A program made the translations under genes and the position numbers. Under the pieces are notes generated by a model. It was given only the letters and a program-made list of their open reading frames with translations. It did not search any database and was not told where the DNA came from. From Aureispira sp. CCB-E (lineage in GTDB: Bacteria > Bacteroidota > Bacteroidia > Chitinophagales > Saprospiraceae), in NCBI RefSeq assembly GCF_031326345.1, contig NZ_CP133671.1:1736001-1800000 (forward strand): a stretch of 64,000 nucleotides of DNA, written 5' to 3'. Within the stretch, counting starts at the first letter, position 1. Each line of letters opens with the position of its first letter. Below, one piece after another: positions 35,892 to 44,765 of this stretch.

Positions 35892-38816
35892 TTAATCACC
35901 CAAAATTTCTTGGTCAATTAGAATAAGTTTAGAACCAGGGAGAATTTTATGCAAAGTGCCTAAGTTTTCGCTAGTATAAGAATGCACACGGATAAATCCA
36001 TGACCGTACTCAGGTTTCTTTTGATAGGCAGAAAAACCTGTTTTGCAGTTTTTGAGCGAAACGTTGCTAATAATTGTTTTAGACAAATCTTTGGAGGCAA
36101 TCCCTATCACAGCATCTTCTATGGTTGTATTGATAACTCGTGCTGTTCCTTGCTCTCCCATAGAAATTCCTTTATCTCCTGCCTTTTTAATGGTACAATC
36201 TCGAATGGTGACAATACTGGTAGAAAAATCAATGGCATCGTTTCCTGTATTATTAAAATGACAATGAGCAACCGTTCCTTGACAAAAATCAGCATCAAAA
36301 CCATCTCCAAAAGTATTGCTAATCGTGTTATATTGAAAATCAAAGTCAGAGCGCACAATGTTTAAAATATCCTCGCAACTATTTTGAGTAAATGTAGTGT
36401 GATAAATATCGACATTAGACTCATAAAAATTAACTGCGCCAGGCAAGTTCCAGCCTTTGTAAGAGAATGCTCCTAATTTAGAGAATAGCGTATGGTTAAC
36501 CTGAGATTGCCCACCTGCTTGTATGACAGAAAAAGCACGAGCAGATTTATCACTCGACTCAACCACAATAGGAGCCGACTCTGTTCCTAAGAACTGTACT
36601 GGGGAATAGGAGAGGATAAAAGCGCTATTGACAATATCAATCTTAATACCAGGCTTAAATGTGATGTTATGACCAGCAGGAATAACAATGGGCTCATCAA
36701 TGACAACACTCTTGTTAAAGATGATGTGAGGTTGCCCTGGTGTATAAACATAGGCTGGATGATTTTCTCTCAAGGTACTTTTTAGTTCTTGTACTGGACT
36801 CAAGCCCTCAGGAATAGGCCAAGGATTGATGCTAACATAAAAGTCTTTATCAAGACCAAGCACTCGGTATACGAAAAATTTAGCATTGTCAGGAACCTTG
36901 ATTCGAACGCTATAGTCTGGCAAATCTCTAAATCTAGTCGTATAAAGAATTTGAGCTGTATCCAAGTAATTAATAACACCTCCTGATTGACTCATAGTAC
37001 CTACTATTTCAATAGGAATTTGATGGCGATTGCAGACAGCAATTAGCCCTGGAGCTACTGTTTTGCTTTGAAGAGAGGCGCTATTGGGGTATAAGGCGTT
37101 TAAAATATTGCTAGCTCGTTTATACATATAGTTAATAGAAAACGTATAATCTGGTTTCTCTTGTTGAACGACTTTTAAACGAGCATAAAGAGGCGTAGCA
37201 ATAGATTTTGTGAATCCCTTTAAGTAAGTCTCTTCGGCAAATTTTTCTAAATATTGATGGTATTTTCTTAAAAAACCATTGTCTCTAAATAACTTGCGAT
37301 GCAATTCTTTATTCCCTTTGATGGCAGATAAATCAATGCCCAAAAATGGCTTTTCTGGTGTGTGATCCAAGCCAATTTCTGTAAAGCCATCAAAGCCTAC
37401 AGGCTCTAGTTTTCCTGTAACTGGATTGTAGTAATAACGTTGGTTGTGCCATGCAATACCATGATAGCCTGCCGTAATATCCATAATAGCATAATACTTG
37501 GCAAGTAAATCTATATCAAAAATTTCCTCTGCTGGCTTTAAACCATATTGATATTGGTAAAGTAATTTTTGTGCAATTTTGTATTGTTCTGCCAATACGG
37601 GCGTTTTGAACGTTTTTCCTTCTGAAAATGGTTTGATATCAGGGCTACCAACAACAAGTTCGCCATCCAAATCCGCATCTAAATTGAATTGTTGTAATTG
37701 AGCTTCCCAAAAACCACTTTCTACAAATCGAATAATGGGTCCTTCTTTTTTCTTCGAAAATTCAGGCAATTGTTTCAAAAAATGTTCTTCATAAACATAC
37801 AACCCCAAATCTTTGTGATTGAGTTTCATGTTGACAAAGTCGTAACGAGTGGTTAAGATGTCCTCATATTTGAAAAACTCATGCAAAACCCATTCAAACA
37901 AATAGCCCCTTGTAGAAGGGTTTTGTAGAGAAAACGTTTTTAAGCGATTCCAAGATTTATCGGTTTGAGTGGACACCCGAAACGACCATTTGTCTCCCAT
38001 TAGGTGATCTGTCCAATCCCCTTTTAAACGCATTTTGATGCTAATTTTTGCATCCTTTTGCTCTTTGGGAAAGATTGCTCCTTTTACCCAAGAATCATCA
38101 GAACTAATCAGCATACCCTGCTCTATGGCTTCATGGCGTTTTTGCTTTAGTTTGTTGTATTCTCCTTCTTTGACAAAAATATGGATATCGTCAGGCTGCC
38201 AACTTTTGACAATAGACGCTTCATAAGAACTGTTTTTAGAATACGAAAGGTTGTCAAAATAGACAGGATCTTCATTAAAGTTAAAACAGTAAATTTTGAG
38301 TGTGTTTTCTTGCAATGGTTCTGTAACATCCAAAAACACTTCTACTTGTTGCCATTGATCTGTAAATTCGAATTGCTCACTTTGAAGATAAACTGCCTTG
38401 CCGTCAAGACTGGTTAGTACTAATCGACCAGCTTGTTTAGAAGGAGAACGCATCCAGACTTTTACTGTAATTTCATCGCCAACATAGACATCATTCAGCT
38501 GGGTCGAAAAACCATATGTGATTTTGTTTTTACTCAATTCAATAGAATAACTGCCTTCGTATGCTTCTGCCTTAGTTTGTGCAGCCGCACCACCTACTTT
38601 GTACCCATCCAAAACAAAAAAATCTCCTTCCTTTTTTTCTGCATTTGCTAGAAGGGTTCCTTTGATTTCTTTTTTGTTAAATGCATTCCACGCATAAGGA
38701 GCAACCACTACTATTCCAAGTATCAATAAAACGACTATTGATAAAGAGACTAGTTTTCTGAGTAGAATGCTTTGTCTTTGCTGTCTTTTTTTAGCAGAAT
38801 TTGTTTTTATAATCAT
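35892..38816 (-). CDS. CotH-kinase family protein with C-terminal right-handed beta-helix
   Basis: The protein is 974 aa. A single N-terminal membrane anchor (LVSLSIVVLLILGIVVVAPYAW, about 20-42) is followed by a carbohydrate-binding-like beta domain (about 55-200). Then a CotH domain with MRLKGDWTDHLMGDKWSFRV, LHEFFKYEDILTTRYDFVNMKLNHKDLGLYV-type features and the active-site-like HNQRYYYNP and PVGFDGFTEIG. The last 250 residues are a parallel beta-helix (repeated NTIS/DAIDFSTS/GISMGEQG turns). CotH proteins are atypical kinases that phosphorylate secreted proteins, and some add phosphate or nucleotides by protein self-modification. It is the third gene of a DUF4956-VTC-CotH operon, 188 bp after the VTC gene. 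Confidence 0.87.
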   Translation of the reverse strand: MIIKTNSAKKRQQRQSILLRKLVSLSIVVLLILGIVVVAPYAWNAFNKKEIKGTLLANAEKKEGDFFVLDGYKVGGAAAQTKAEAYEGSYSIELSKNKITYGFSTQLNDVYVGDEITVKVWMRSPSKQAGRLVLTSLDGKAVYLQSEQFEFTDQWQQVEVFLDVTEPLQENTLKIYCFNFNEDPVYFDNLSYSKNSSYEASIVKSWQPDDIHIFVKEGEYNKLKQKRHEAIEQGMLISSDDSWVKGAIFPKEQKDAKISIKMRLKGDWTDHLMGDKWSFRVSTQTDKSWNRLKTFSLQNPSTRGYLFEWVLHEFFKYEDILTTRYDFVNMKLNHKDLGLYVYEEHFLKQLPEFSKKKEGPIIRFVESGFWEAQLQQFNLDADLDGELVVGSPDIKPFSEGKTFKTPVLAEQYKIAQKLLYQYQYGLKPAEEIFDIDLLAKYYAIMDITAGYHGIAWHNQRYYYNPVTGKLEPVGFDGFTEIGLDHTPEKPFLGIDLSAIKGNKELHRKLFRDNGFLRKYHQYLEKFAEETYLKGFTKSIATPLYARLKVVQQEKPDYTFSINYMYKRASNILNALYPNSASLQSKTVAPGLIAVCNRHQIPIEIVGTMSQSGGVINYLDTAQILYTTRFRDLPDYSVRIKVPDNAKFFVYRVLGLDKDFYVSINPWPIPEGLSPVQELKSTLRENHPAYVYTPGQPHIIFNKSVVIDEPIVIPAGHNITFKPGIKIDIVNSAFILSYSPVQFLGTESAPIVVESSDKSARAFSVIQAGGQSQVNHTLFSKLGAFSYKGWNLPGAVNFYESNVDIYHTTFTQNSCEDILNIVRSDFDFQYNTISNTFGDGFDADFCQGTVAHCHFNNTGNDAIDFSTSIVTIRDCTIKKAGDKGISMGEQGTARVINTTIEDAVIGIASKDLSKTIISNVSLKNCKTGFSAYQKKPEYGHGFIRVHSYTSENLGTLHKILPGSKLILIDQEILGD

Positions 38817-39004
38817 AGCTATAGTGGTTAATAGTCCGCTAATTTTTTAGTTTTTTGCTAAAAAGTATCTTAGATTAAGTTGATAATTAGGTTTTAGTGT
38901 GTTTGTAGGCTGTAGTATTGATTATGAACTGCGAAGCACTCACAACGTAATCTAATACGATTTTTGACAGACTAGTACTGGTAATACAACTGTAATACGT
39001 TATC

Positions 39005-39637
39005 TTATTGTGTTAATAAAATACCATTGACGTACTTGCTATTTTTGGACAAGCGAAATGGCAAGAAACGTGTAATACGTCGTAAATCTTTTTCATCTTC
39101 TCGTTCGTACTTGAGTTCTACAATAACAACGTGATCTCTATGCAAGTACTGTTTAAAATTGGGAGAGTGTAGCAAAGAGTGGAATCGCAAATTAGAATCA
39201 ATTGTAATCCTAAATTTACCATCATTGGTTCCCCAATACGAGCGTTCGTAAGAATTTAATAAAGTAGCTTGTAGTGCGAATTGTTGCGGAACCAAGTTGT
39301 TAACCTCTTTTTGCAATCCTTTGATACCAGATAATTCAAAAGGAGAAAGTGGAAAGGTAGTTTTACCTCCCAGCTCATTTTCCTTATATTTTATTTCTAG
39401 TTTAGGAGCAATGATGGTTCTAATATCATCTCCATACCAACGGGCACGGTATTTTTTGCGAACATTAATCCCCATTAAATTTTCATTTAGACAAACCATA
39501 TTAGGAGTGTCAAAATAAATGTTGTTAACGGTTCTATTGGGATACAGTTTATAAAAAGAAGCGGGATGCGATTTTATAATCTGTCTAATGTGTGGCATGG
39601 ATAAGTTTTCCACCCTATATTTTCGTTCAAAACGCAT
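39005..39637 (-). CDS. VTC-domain polyphosphate polymerase-like protein
   Basis: The protein is 210 aa, forming a single VTC/CYTH triphosphate-tunnel domain. FERKYRV at the start gives the basic/acidic tunnel entrance, NNIYFDTPN, KKYRARWYGD, LEIKYKEN and ELKYEREDEKDLRRI the further strands with alternating Arg/Lys/Glu that bind triphosphate and metal. Family knowledge: VTC domains make inorganic polyphosphate from ATP in yeast; many bacterial ones are uncharacterised. It lies 59 bp after the DUF4956 gene and before CotH, a combination repeated in many bacteria. Confidence 0.9.
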   Translation of the reverse strand: MRFERKYRVENLSMPHIRQIIKSHPASFYKLYPNRTVNNIYFDTPNMVCLNENLMGINVRKKYRARWYGDDIRTIIAPKLEIKYKENELGGKTTFPLSPFELSGIKGLQKEVNNLVPQQFALQATLLNSYERSYWGTNDGKFRITIDSNLRFHSLLHSPNFKQYLHRDHVVIVELKYEREDEKDLRRITRFLPFRLSKNSKYVNGILLTQ

Positions 39638-39696
39638 AACTGTATGAATTCGTAAGCCAACCTAAAATACTTTACAACACAGGTATGTTGATGTGT

Positions 39697-40371
39697 TTAG
39701 ACAATTAAGTCTGGTTGATCAACAATAGAAACGGTTGTATTGGGTGTAGAAGTAATAATTTGTTCTTGCATAGCAGTAATAGACTCTAAGCTAGAAGCTT
39801 TACAAATAAATGTAATATCTACTCCAGTAGACATACGATCCATTCTTTTTAATTCTACATAATCCATTTTTTCTTTTAACACACTTACAAAAGCGTCAAT
39901 ATTGGTTGTTTCAGAGGCAATATTAACATACAGCATATTTTCTTTAGAGTATCGGCTGCGATCTTGAATTTTGTAATTAATAAATAATAAAACCAAAATG
40001 AATAAGACTGCAATACTAGCCAAAATAGGGTAGTTAGCTCCTGTTGCCAACCCAATACCAATCACTAGAAATAAATAAATTAACTCTTCTGGGTCTTTGA
40101 TGGCAGCTCTAAAACGAACGATAGATAATGCTCCAACCAATCCCAGCGAAAGGGCAATAGATGTTTTGATAATTGTGATGATAAGTACAGTGGTCAATGC
40201 CAAAGGAATAAAGTTGGTAGCAAATTTTTTACGATTAGCCACAGCGTTACCAAATCGCATGTAAAATTGACCTAGTAATATACTTAAAATAGTTGCAACA
40301 ATTAGGTTGAGCAAAAATGCATAAATGTTAATAGAATTGTTGAAGTTCTCTACAAGTTGTTCTATGTTCAT
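39697..40371 (-). CDS. DUF4956 domain membrane protein
   Basis: The protein is 224 aa. Three or four transmembrane helices (about 15-38, 50-72, 75-125) enclose the conserved SLGLVGALSIVRFRAAIKDP motif typical of DUF4956, followed by a cytoplasmic ferredoxin-like domain of about 85 residues. No function is established for the family. It is the first gene of the operon behind a good promoter. With VTC and CotH it could form a membrane system that handles polyphosphate or phosphorylates exported proteins; this is inference. Confidence 0.9.
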   Translation of the reverse strand: MNIEQLVENFNNSINIYAFLLNLIVATILSILLGQFYMRFGNAVANRKKFATNFIPLALTTVLIITIIKTSIALSLGLVGALSIVRFRAAIKDPEELIYLFLVIGIGLATGANYPILASIAVLFILVLLFINYKIQDRSRYSKENMLYVNIASETTNIDAFVSVLKEKMDYVELKRMDRMSTGVDITFICKASSLESITAMQEQIITSTPNTTVSIVDQPDLIV

Positions 40372-40529
40372 GTTTGAATAACTGAGCTATTAGTTAAGTT
40401 AAATGGCAAAGGTTTTAAGCTCCATGGACCTATTTTTTAGGATTAAATAATAGTATGATTGGAGTTGTTTAAAAAACCGATAAGATTATAAAGGATAGTA
40501 ATAAAATACTACAATTGATATTTTCACGG

Positions 40530-40558
40530 CAAATATACTCAAATTGTCCTAAGCTCAA
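40530..40558 (-). promoter_or_regulatory. Promoter of the DUF4956-VTC-CotH operon
   Basis: On the minus strand TTG (40558-40556), an 18-bp spacer and TATATTTG (40537-40530) match the Bacteroidota promoter. The expected start near 40523 leaves a leader of about 150 nt. Apart from this and the terminator at 40697 the 390-bp gap is featureless. Confidence 0.6.
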
Positions 40559-40696
40559 TAAGAAAACAGAAGTAATGTTAAGTTAAAGTAAACCAAGTGT
40601 ACTATGAACTTAAATTTTGAATAATGTTAGGTTAGGTTTTGATGGATTTTTCATCTATTCTTGAAATTAGATGAACGATAACGTTAAGGTATAAAC

Positions 40697-40747
40697 AAAA
40701 AAAAGCCATGTTCGTCTAAGATGATATAAACAAACATGGCTTTTTTA
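40697..40747 (-). terminator. Terminator of the OmpH-like gene
   Basis: AGCCATGTT (40704-40712) and AACATGGCT (40733-40741) pair perfectly, with T-runs on both strands. It ends transcription of the OmpH-like gene before the DUF4956 promoter. Confidence 0.9.
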
Positions 40748-40761
40748 GAATAGTTGTAGTT

Positions 40762-41274
40762 TTATTGAAGACCCAATTCAGTTTTCATCAAGTCCAAGAT
40801 ATTTCTAGATTCATCAATGTACAAAAGAAATTGTCCCCCTGTATCTAAATCTATAATAGCGGTAAATTTGTGCTTTTCGGCTACTTTTTTTATACCAGCA
40901 TTTACCTTTTCGAACACAGGCTTTAACAATTCTTGTCGTTTGCCATCAATCTCTTTGCGAGCCGTTGCATAGTAATTTTGGATTTTTGCTTCAAGATTTC
41001 TAATTTCTTCGACTCTGGTTTCTTGCAGAATTTGAGCCATCCCAGCTTTTTCCTTCTCAAATGCGGCAACTTTAGCTTTGAGTTCATTTTCTAAAGCAGT
41101 GCCGACACCTTGTTTTTCGGTACTCATCTTTTCGATTTCAGCTTGGATGGTCTTTGCTTCAGGAAAAAGAGAAACTAATTTAGAAGAACTAAAAAAGCCA
41201 ATTTTTTCTTGTTGCGCGAAAGCAGATGAAGTGATTAAAAAACTAGAGATTAGGAATAAAAATAAATATTTCAT
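40762..41274 (-). CDS. OmpH/Skp family periplasmic chaperone
   Basis: The protein is 170 aa. The signal peptide is MKYLFLFLISSFLITSSAFAQ. The mature part has the Skp order: a short strand (EKIGFFSSSKLVSLFP), a pair of long helices forming a tentacle (about 45-125, rich in Glu/Lys/Ala), then the C-terminal strands (AEKHKFTAIIDLDTGGQFLLYI). Skp-like proteins hold unfolded outer-membrane proteins in the periplasm. It appears monocistronic with its own promoter (41319-41326) and terminator. Confidence 0.9.
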   Translation of the reverse strand: MKYLFLFLISSFLITSSAFAQQEKIGFFSSSKLVSLFPEAKTIQAEIEKMSTEKQGVGTALENELKAKVAAFEKEKAGMAQILQETRVEEIRNLEAKIQNYYATARKEIDGKRQELLKPVFEKVNAGIKKVAEKHKFTAIIDLDTGGQFLLYIDESRNILDLMKTELGLQ

Positions 41275-41318
41275 TGTGTGAGGATTGATTTTTGGTAAAA
41301 TGATGGCTATTAAAATTT

Positions 41319-41326
41319 CAAAGATA
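41319..41326 (-). promoter_or_regulatory. Candidate -7 element for the OmpH-like gene
   Basis: The minus strand reads TATCTTTG, a full TAnnTTTG match. At the expected -33 position there is CTG instead of TTG. The implied leader is about 38 nt. Confidence 0.4.
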
Positions 41327-41385
41327 ACAGAATTTTGCTTTAACAGACGAATAGTTTACGGTATCAATATAACTGAAAAGGTGTT

Positions 41386-41982
41386 TTAATCATAAAAATC
41401 ATCAATAGGCATATTACCAATGATAATATCTCCGTACAAGGCTTGAACCTCCTTGGTATCAGTAGGCACTTTGGTTTTAGAAGAATTTTGAACAGCTCCC
41501 AGCTTACTAGATGTTTTAGGTGCCGTAGCTGCAACGTGCTTACGTGGATAAACAAACTGAACGTTGACTTGAATGGTTTGGTTGATAGCTTTTAACTGTT
41601 CTCCTTTTAAAATGACATTACCTTTTGATGTAAGGCTAGTTGGTATTTTTACGGTCACTTTAATGGTTTCCTTTAGTGCGTTACCGCCAATTGTGACCCC
41701 TTGTTTTAAGTTAGGAGCTTCAAGAACAAAGGTTCCCTCTTGTGATTTTGTAGTCAACTGATAGCGATTTACTTTTTGAAGCTGCTCTATAACGGTTTTG
41801 GGGTAATTGACACTAATTTCTACATCAACTACAATGTTTTTGGTTTTGCTTTGCTGAATAGAAAAGTTGCTATTTGGAATGTCAATTTGAATGGCATTTT
41901 TGTCTTTTACATTAAAAACCTGTTGTGCAAAACTGCTATTGGCAAACAATAGCACAGTCATTGCTAAAAATAATTGTTTCAT
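41386..41982 (-). CDS. Secreted hypothetical protein, 198 aa
   Basis: I set the start at 41982 because it begins a signal peptide (MKQLFLAMTVLLFANSSFAQ); upstream in-frame codons to 42042 read into the repeat at 42006 and look non-coding. The mature protein is a beta-rich domain of about 130 residues (NAIQIDIPNSNFSI, VDVEISVNYPKTV, FVLEAPNLKQGVTI, IKVTVKIPTSL, ELKAINQTIQVNVQFVYP-like), like an immunoglobulin or adhesin-head strand series, then a Lys/Thr/Ser-rich linker and an acidic end (IDDFYD). No family recognised. A sigma-54-like site lies about 190 bp upstream. Confidence 0.7.
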   Translation of the reverse strand: MKQLFLAMTVLLFANSSFAQQVFNVKDKNAIQIDIPNSNFSIQQSKTKNIVVDVEISVNYPKTVIEQLQKVNRYQLTTKSQEGTFVLEAPNLKQGVTIGGNALKETIKVTVKIPTSLTSKGNVILKGEQLKAINQTIQVNVQFVYPRKHVAATAPKTSSKLGAVQNSSKTKVPTDTKEVQALYGDIIIGNMPIDDFYD

Positions 41983-42005
41983 TAAATGGAATGTTTTGAT
42001 TTGAT

Positions 42006-42042
42006 AATAGTTAGCTGCGCTGCTACTTCGTGGTCGTTGCAA
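42006..42042. repeat. Family 1 repeat copy (clearest core)
   Basis: AATAGTTAGCTGCGCTGC followed by TACTTCGTGGTCGTTGC. This copy joins the two halves of the consensus seen separately elsewhere (AGTTAGCTGCGCTGC and CTACTTCGTGGT). It lies just upstream of a start codon on the minus strand, so it would be in the leader of the 198-aa protein gene. Confidence 0.6.
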
Positions 42043-42174
42043 CTGAAAGTTATGAACAAACTACTAGTTGTGATAGATAAGTATGTTTTAAATGAATGCT
42101 AATTTATAAAGTACTAAGTCTACCAACGCCTATTTAGATGATTGGCTTAAGGTAGAAGTATACGCTTTCGTTGG

Positions 42175-42189
42175 TCAAAATTTGTGCCA
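42175..42189 (-). promoter_or_regulatory. Candidate sigma-54-like promoter of the 198-aa secreted protein
   Basis: The minus strand reads TGGCACAAATTTTGA: TGGCAC-N5-TTGA, the same core as the clpB element. The expected start near 42163 would leave a leader of about 180 nt containing the family 1 repeat. No GACA/TGTC boxes lie upstream, so if real it would answer to another activator. Confidence 0.35.
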
Positions 42190-42256
42190 TGATATTTGAG
42201 TGAAATATGGTCGCATAAAAACTTATAGAGTATAAAAAGGAGGAAAAAGGGGCTTC

Positions 42257-42336
42257 CAAAACGGACTAAAATAGCTCAAAATAGCCTTAAACAGCCATTT
42301 GTCCGTTTTGAATGTAAAATTGTCCGTTTTGAATGT
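42257..42336 (+). promoter_or_regulatory. Direct repeat resembling a LytTR operator, with an inverted third copy
   Basis: TTGTCCGTTTTGAATGT occurs twice without change at 42299-42315 and 42320-42336, a 21-bp period (two helical turns). The core TCCGTTTTG fits 8 of 9 positions of the LytTR-site pattern, and those sites usually come as direct repeats with 12-13 bp between. A third copy CAAAACGGAC (42257-42266) lies upstream in the opposite orientation. The second copy overlaps the -33 region of a possible promoter ending in TACTTTG (42349-42355), 69 bp before the start at 42424. The window encodes a LytTR regulator at 50793-51542. Confidence 0.5.
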
Positions 42337-42423
42337 CTGAAGTACTGTTACTTTGTGAGTATGAAAATAATATCCGTTTTCGTCCCAAATATTTATTATT
42401 TCAAATAACACAAATTTACTCCA

Positions 42424-44502
42424 ATGAAATATTTATTTACATTCCCCATTGTGTGTTTAAGCTTCTTGATAAGCACCCATTTAGTAGGGCAAACAATAGA
42501 CGATTTAGCAGAAAAAAACTACAATCAACAAGCAACAGATTTATCCATTCTTCAGCAAGTCAATACGCATCAACCTAATCATGCAAGAACAGCACCTCCC
42601 GCCCCTGCTGCTACGGGGGATAATTTATGCGCCCCAGGAATGACGGCTACCTTGACAGCAACAGCATCTTCGGGCGGTACTCTTAATTGGTATAACGTTG
42701 CTTCTGGTGGCACCTCTATAGGAACAGGGGCAACATTTAATCCTGTGGTTACGTCAACTTCTAACTATTGGGTAGAAGAAGTTGTTGGAGGAGGGGCAGG
42801 AGGAAGCAATAACTTGGTTGCTCCTTACAACTCCAACAATGGGCAGCGAGGCTGTATGTTTGATTTGACAGCTGCCAATACGGTTACCATCAATAGCTTT
42901 GATGCTAATTTATATGCAGGAACGACCGCCAATTATGAAATATATTATAGAGCAGGCACACATGTAGGTTCCGAGAATAACGCAGGCGCTTGGACATTGC
43001 TTGGTGGAGCAACAGGAATTACATCTGCTGGAAATAATCTACCTACATCCTTGCCAATTCCTGTTGGGGTGACTATCCCCGCAGGGCAAACGTACTCTTT
43101 TTATATTACGAATGATTTTGGAGGAGGTACATCTTATACAGATGGGACTGCTGTGGGCAATTTTTTAGCATCAGATGCCAATTTGACAATTTATGAGGGT
43201 GTTGGCAAATCGTATCCTTTTGGATTAACATTTGCAGTTCGAAATTTTAATGGAACCATTCATTACTCAACAGGCGGAGGTTCTTGTTCTAGCCCTCGGA
43301 CATTGGTTACTGCAAATGTGAAAGAGCCCACATACGCTCCAACAAATATGTTGACTAGTTCTAATGCGAGTTGTACTGTAACGGAGTCGGGCGTTGATTG
43401 GACCTATTATTACAATACAGCCAATCCCAATGATTTATTATTTGCGATTGCGCATGATCCTATGAATTTAGGGAATAATAATTTTACAGCACAAGCGCAT
43501 ATCCAAGTACGAAACAACTCGACAACCAATTGTTATACAAGAGAAAATATTCCTCAACAACTTGCTCGTTTTGTAATGGGGCGTTATTGGAATGTGGATG
43601 TGCTGTCTGGAAATATTGTGGATCCTGTTTGGGTTCGTTTTTATTACCAAGCAGCAGAGCGTACAGCTATGAATGCGGCGGCGGCAGCTTGGCAGGGAAC
43701 CAATGGAGGTGTTCAAAGTCCAGTTTACTTCTTTAAAACCAATGGCGCACCATTTAGCATTGCTTCATCTTTGCATTCAGAAGGTGTATACAATAGTTTG
43801 GAATTGACGAATTTTGTAGATAATCAAGCTGCTAGTAATGGAACTAACTATGTTGAAATTCATGATATCAATAGTTTTTCGGGAGGTGGTTTAATTACAG
43901 GAGTAGTGCCAGTAGGAGGGACAACGACAGGAACAGCAATTCTATTGGATTTAAAATTATTGGATTTTTCGGCTAAACGAGTTGCGCAGAGTGTGGATTT
44001 AACTTGGCAGACCAAAGATGAATACAATATGAGTCATTTTGAGCTGCAACGTAGCCTTGATGGAGTTCATTTTGAAACAATTGCGCATACTTCTGCTCAA
44101 GCAAAAGGACAAGCCAATCATTATACATGGAAAGATGAAGTGCCTTATTTAGGACGAAATTACTATCGTCTAGGAATGGTTGAAATAGGAGGGGAGGTAA
44201 GATATTCGGACGTAAGAGTCGTATCCCTAGAGGATGTAACACCTTATACGATGCGTGTGGCACCGAACCCTTTTGGAGATGCCTTAAGAATAGAGGTATA
44301 TACCAATTCGTCAGAAGTGACACCAACTTCTATTCTAGTTTACAACGCCCTAGGGCAACAGGTATATGCCGCTGAAAAAGTATTGCAAGGAGGGCAAGAA
44401 CGCATTCATATTGCAACAGCAGACGATTGGCAAACTGGATGTTATACCGTAGTGTTGCGTAGCAATCAATTTACACAACAAAAACAGGTTATTAAACAGT
44501 AA
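42424..44502 (+). CDS. Secreted T9SS protein with Ig-like domain, 692 aa
   Basis: The signal peptide is MKYLFTFPIVCLSFLISTHLVGQ. An Ig-like domain follows (about 60-115: LCAPGMTATLTATASSGGTLNWYNVASGG-type, common before T9SS domains), then a beta-sandwich similar to the Ig/CBM-like PKD-linked domain (about 120-285), a unique middle domain (about 300-490, VTESGVDWTYYYNTANPNDLLFAI), a fibronectin-like segment (LLDFSAKRVAQSVDLTWQTKDE) and a type A sorting domain (RVAPNPFGDALRIEV to FTQQKQVIKQ). It is exported through T9SS. The direct repeat upstream suggests regulation. A terminator lies 93 bp downstream. Confidence 0.9.
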   Translation: MKYLFTFPIVCLSFLISTHLVGQTIDDLAEKNYNQQATDLSILQQVNTHQPNHARTAPPAPAATGDNLCAPGMTATLTATASSGGTLNWYNVASGGTSIGTGATFNPVVTSTSNYWVEEVVGGGAGGSNNLVAPYNSNNGQRGCMFDLTAANTVTINSFDANLYAGTTANYEIYYRAGTHVGSENNAGAWTLLGGATGITSAGNNLPTSLPIPVGVTIPAGQTYSFYITNDFGGGTSYTDGTAVGNFLASDANLTIYEGVGKSYPFGLTFAVRNFNGTIHYSTGGGSCSSPRTLVTANVKEPTYAPTNMLTSSNASCTVTESGVDWTYYYNTANPNDLLFAIAHDPMNLGNNNFTAQAHIQVRNNSTTNCYTRENIPQQLARFVMGRYWNVDVLSGNIVDPVWVRFYYQAAERTAMNAAAAAWQGTNGGVQSPVYFFKTNGAPFSIASSLHSEGVYNSLELTNFVDNQAASNGTNYVEIHDINSFSGGGLITGVVPVGGTTTGTAILLDLKLLDFSAKRVAQSVDLTWQTKDEYNMSHFELQRSLDGVHFETIAHTSAQAKGQANHYTWKDEVPYLGRNYYRLGMVEIGGEVRYSDVRVVSLEDVTPYTMRVAPNPFGDALRIEVYTNSSEVTPTSILVYNALGQQVYAAEKVLQGGQERIHIATADDWQTGCYTVVLRSNQFTQQKQVIKQ

Positions 44503-44594
44503 ATGCAGAAAGACAAAATGTTATATCATCAAGCATTATTATACAATATAGAAAGATAGAGATAGCTTTCGGGGGAAAGCTAGATTTGTTGCAC

Positions 44595-44626
44595 ACCACA
44601 GCTAAATTTTAGTTGTGGTTTTTTTT
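44595..44626 (+). terminator. Terminator after the second T9SS gene
   Basis: ACCACAGCTAAA (44595-44606) pairs with TTTAGTTGTGGT (44608-44619) with one mismatch, followed by TTTTTTT. Confidence 0.88.
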
Positions 44627-44640
44627 GAACGATTACTTAG
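44623..44640 (+). repeat. Family 2 repeat copy
   Basis: TTTTGAACGATTACTTAG overlaps the T-run of the preceding terminator. It differs from the 21957 copy by one base. Confidence 0.5.
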
Positions 44641-44765
44641 AAACAGAAGAAGAAAGCTTACTTTTAAACATGCTCTTATATTATTCAGTTATGTATTGGT
44701 AAGTGGATAGCAAAAATCATAAGTAGCAGCCTCATATCGCAACTCAAATCTAAAACAACAACTCT

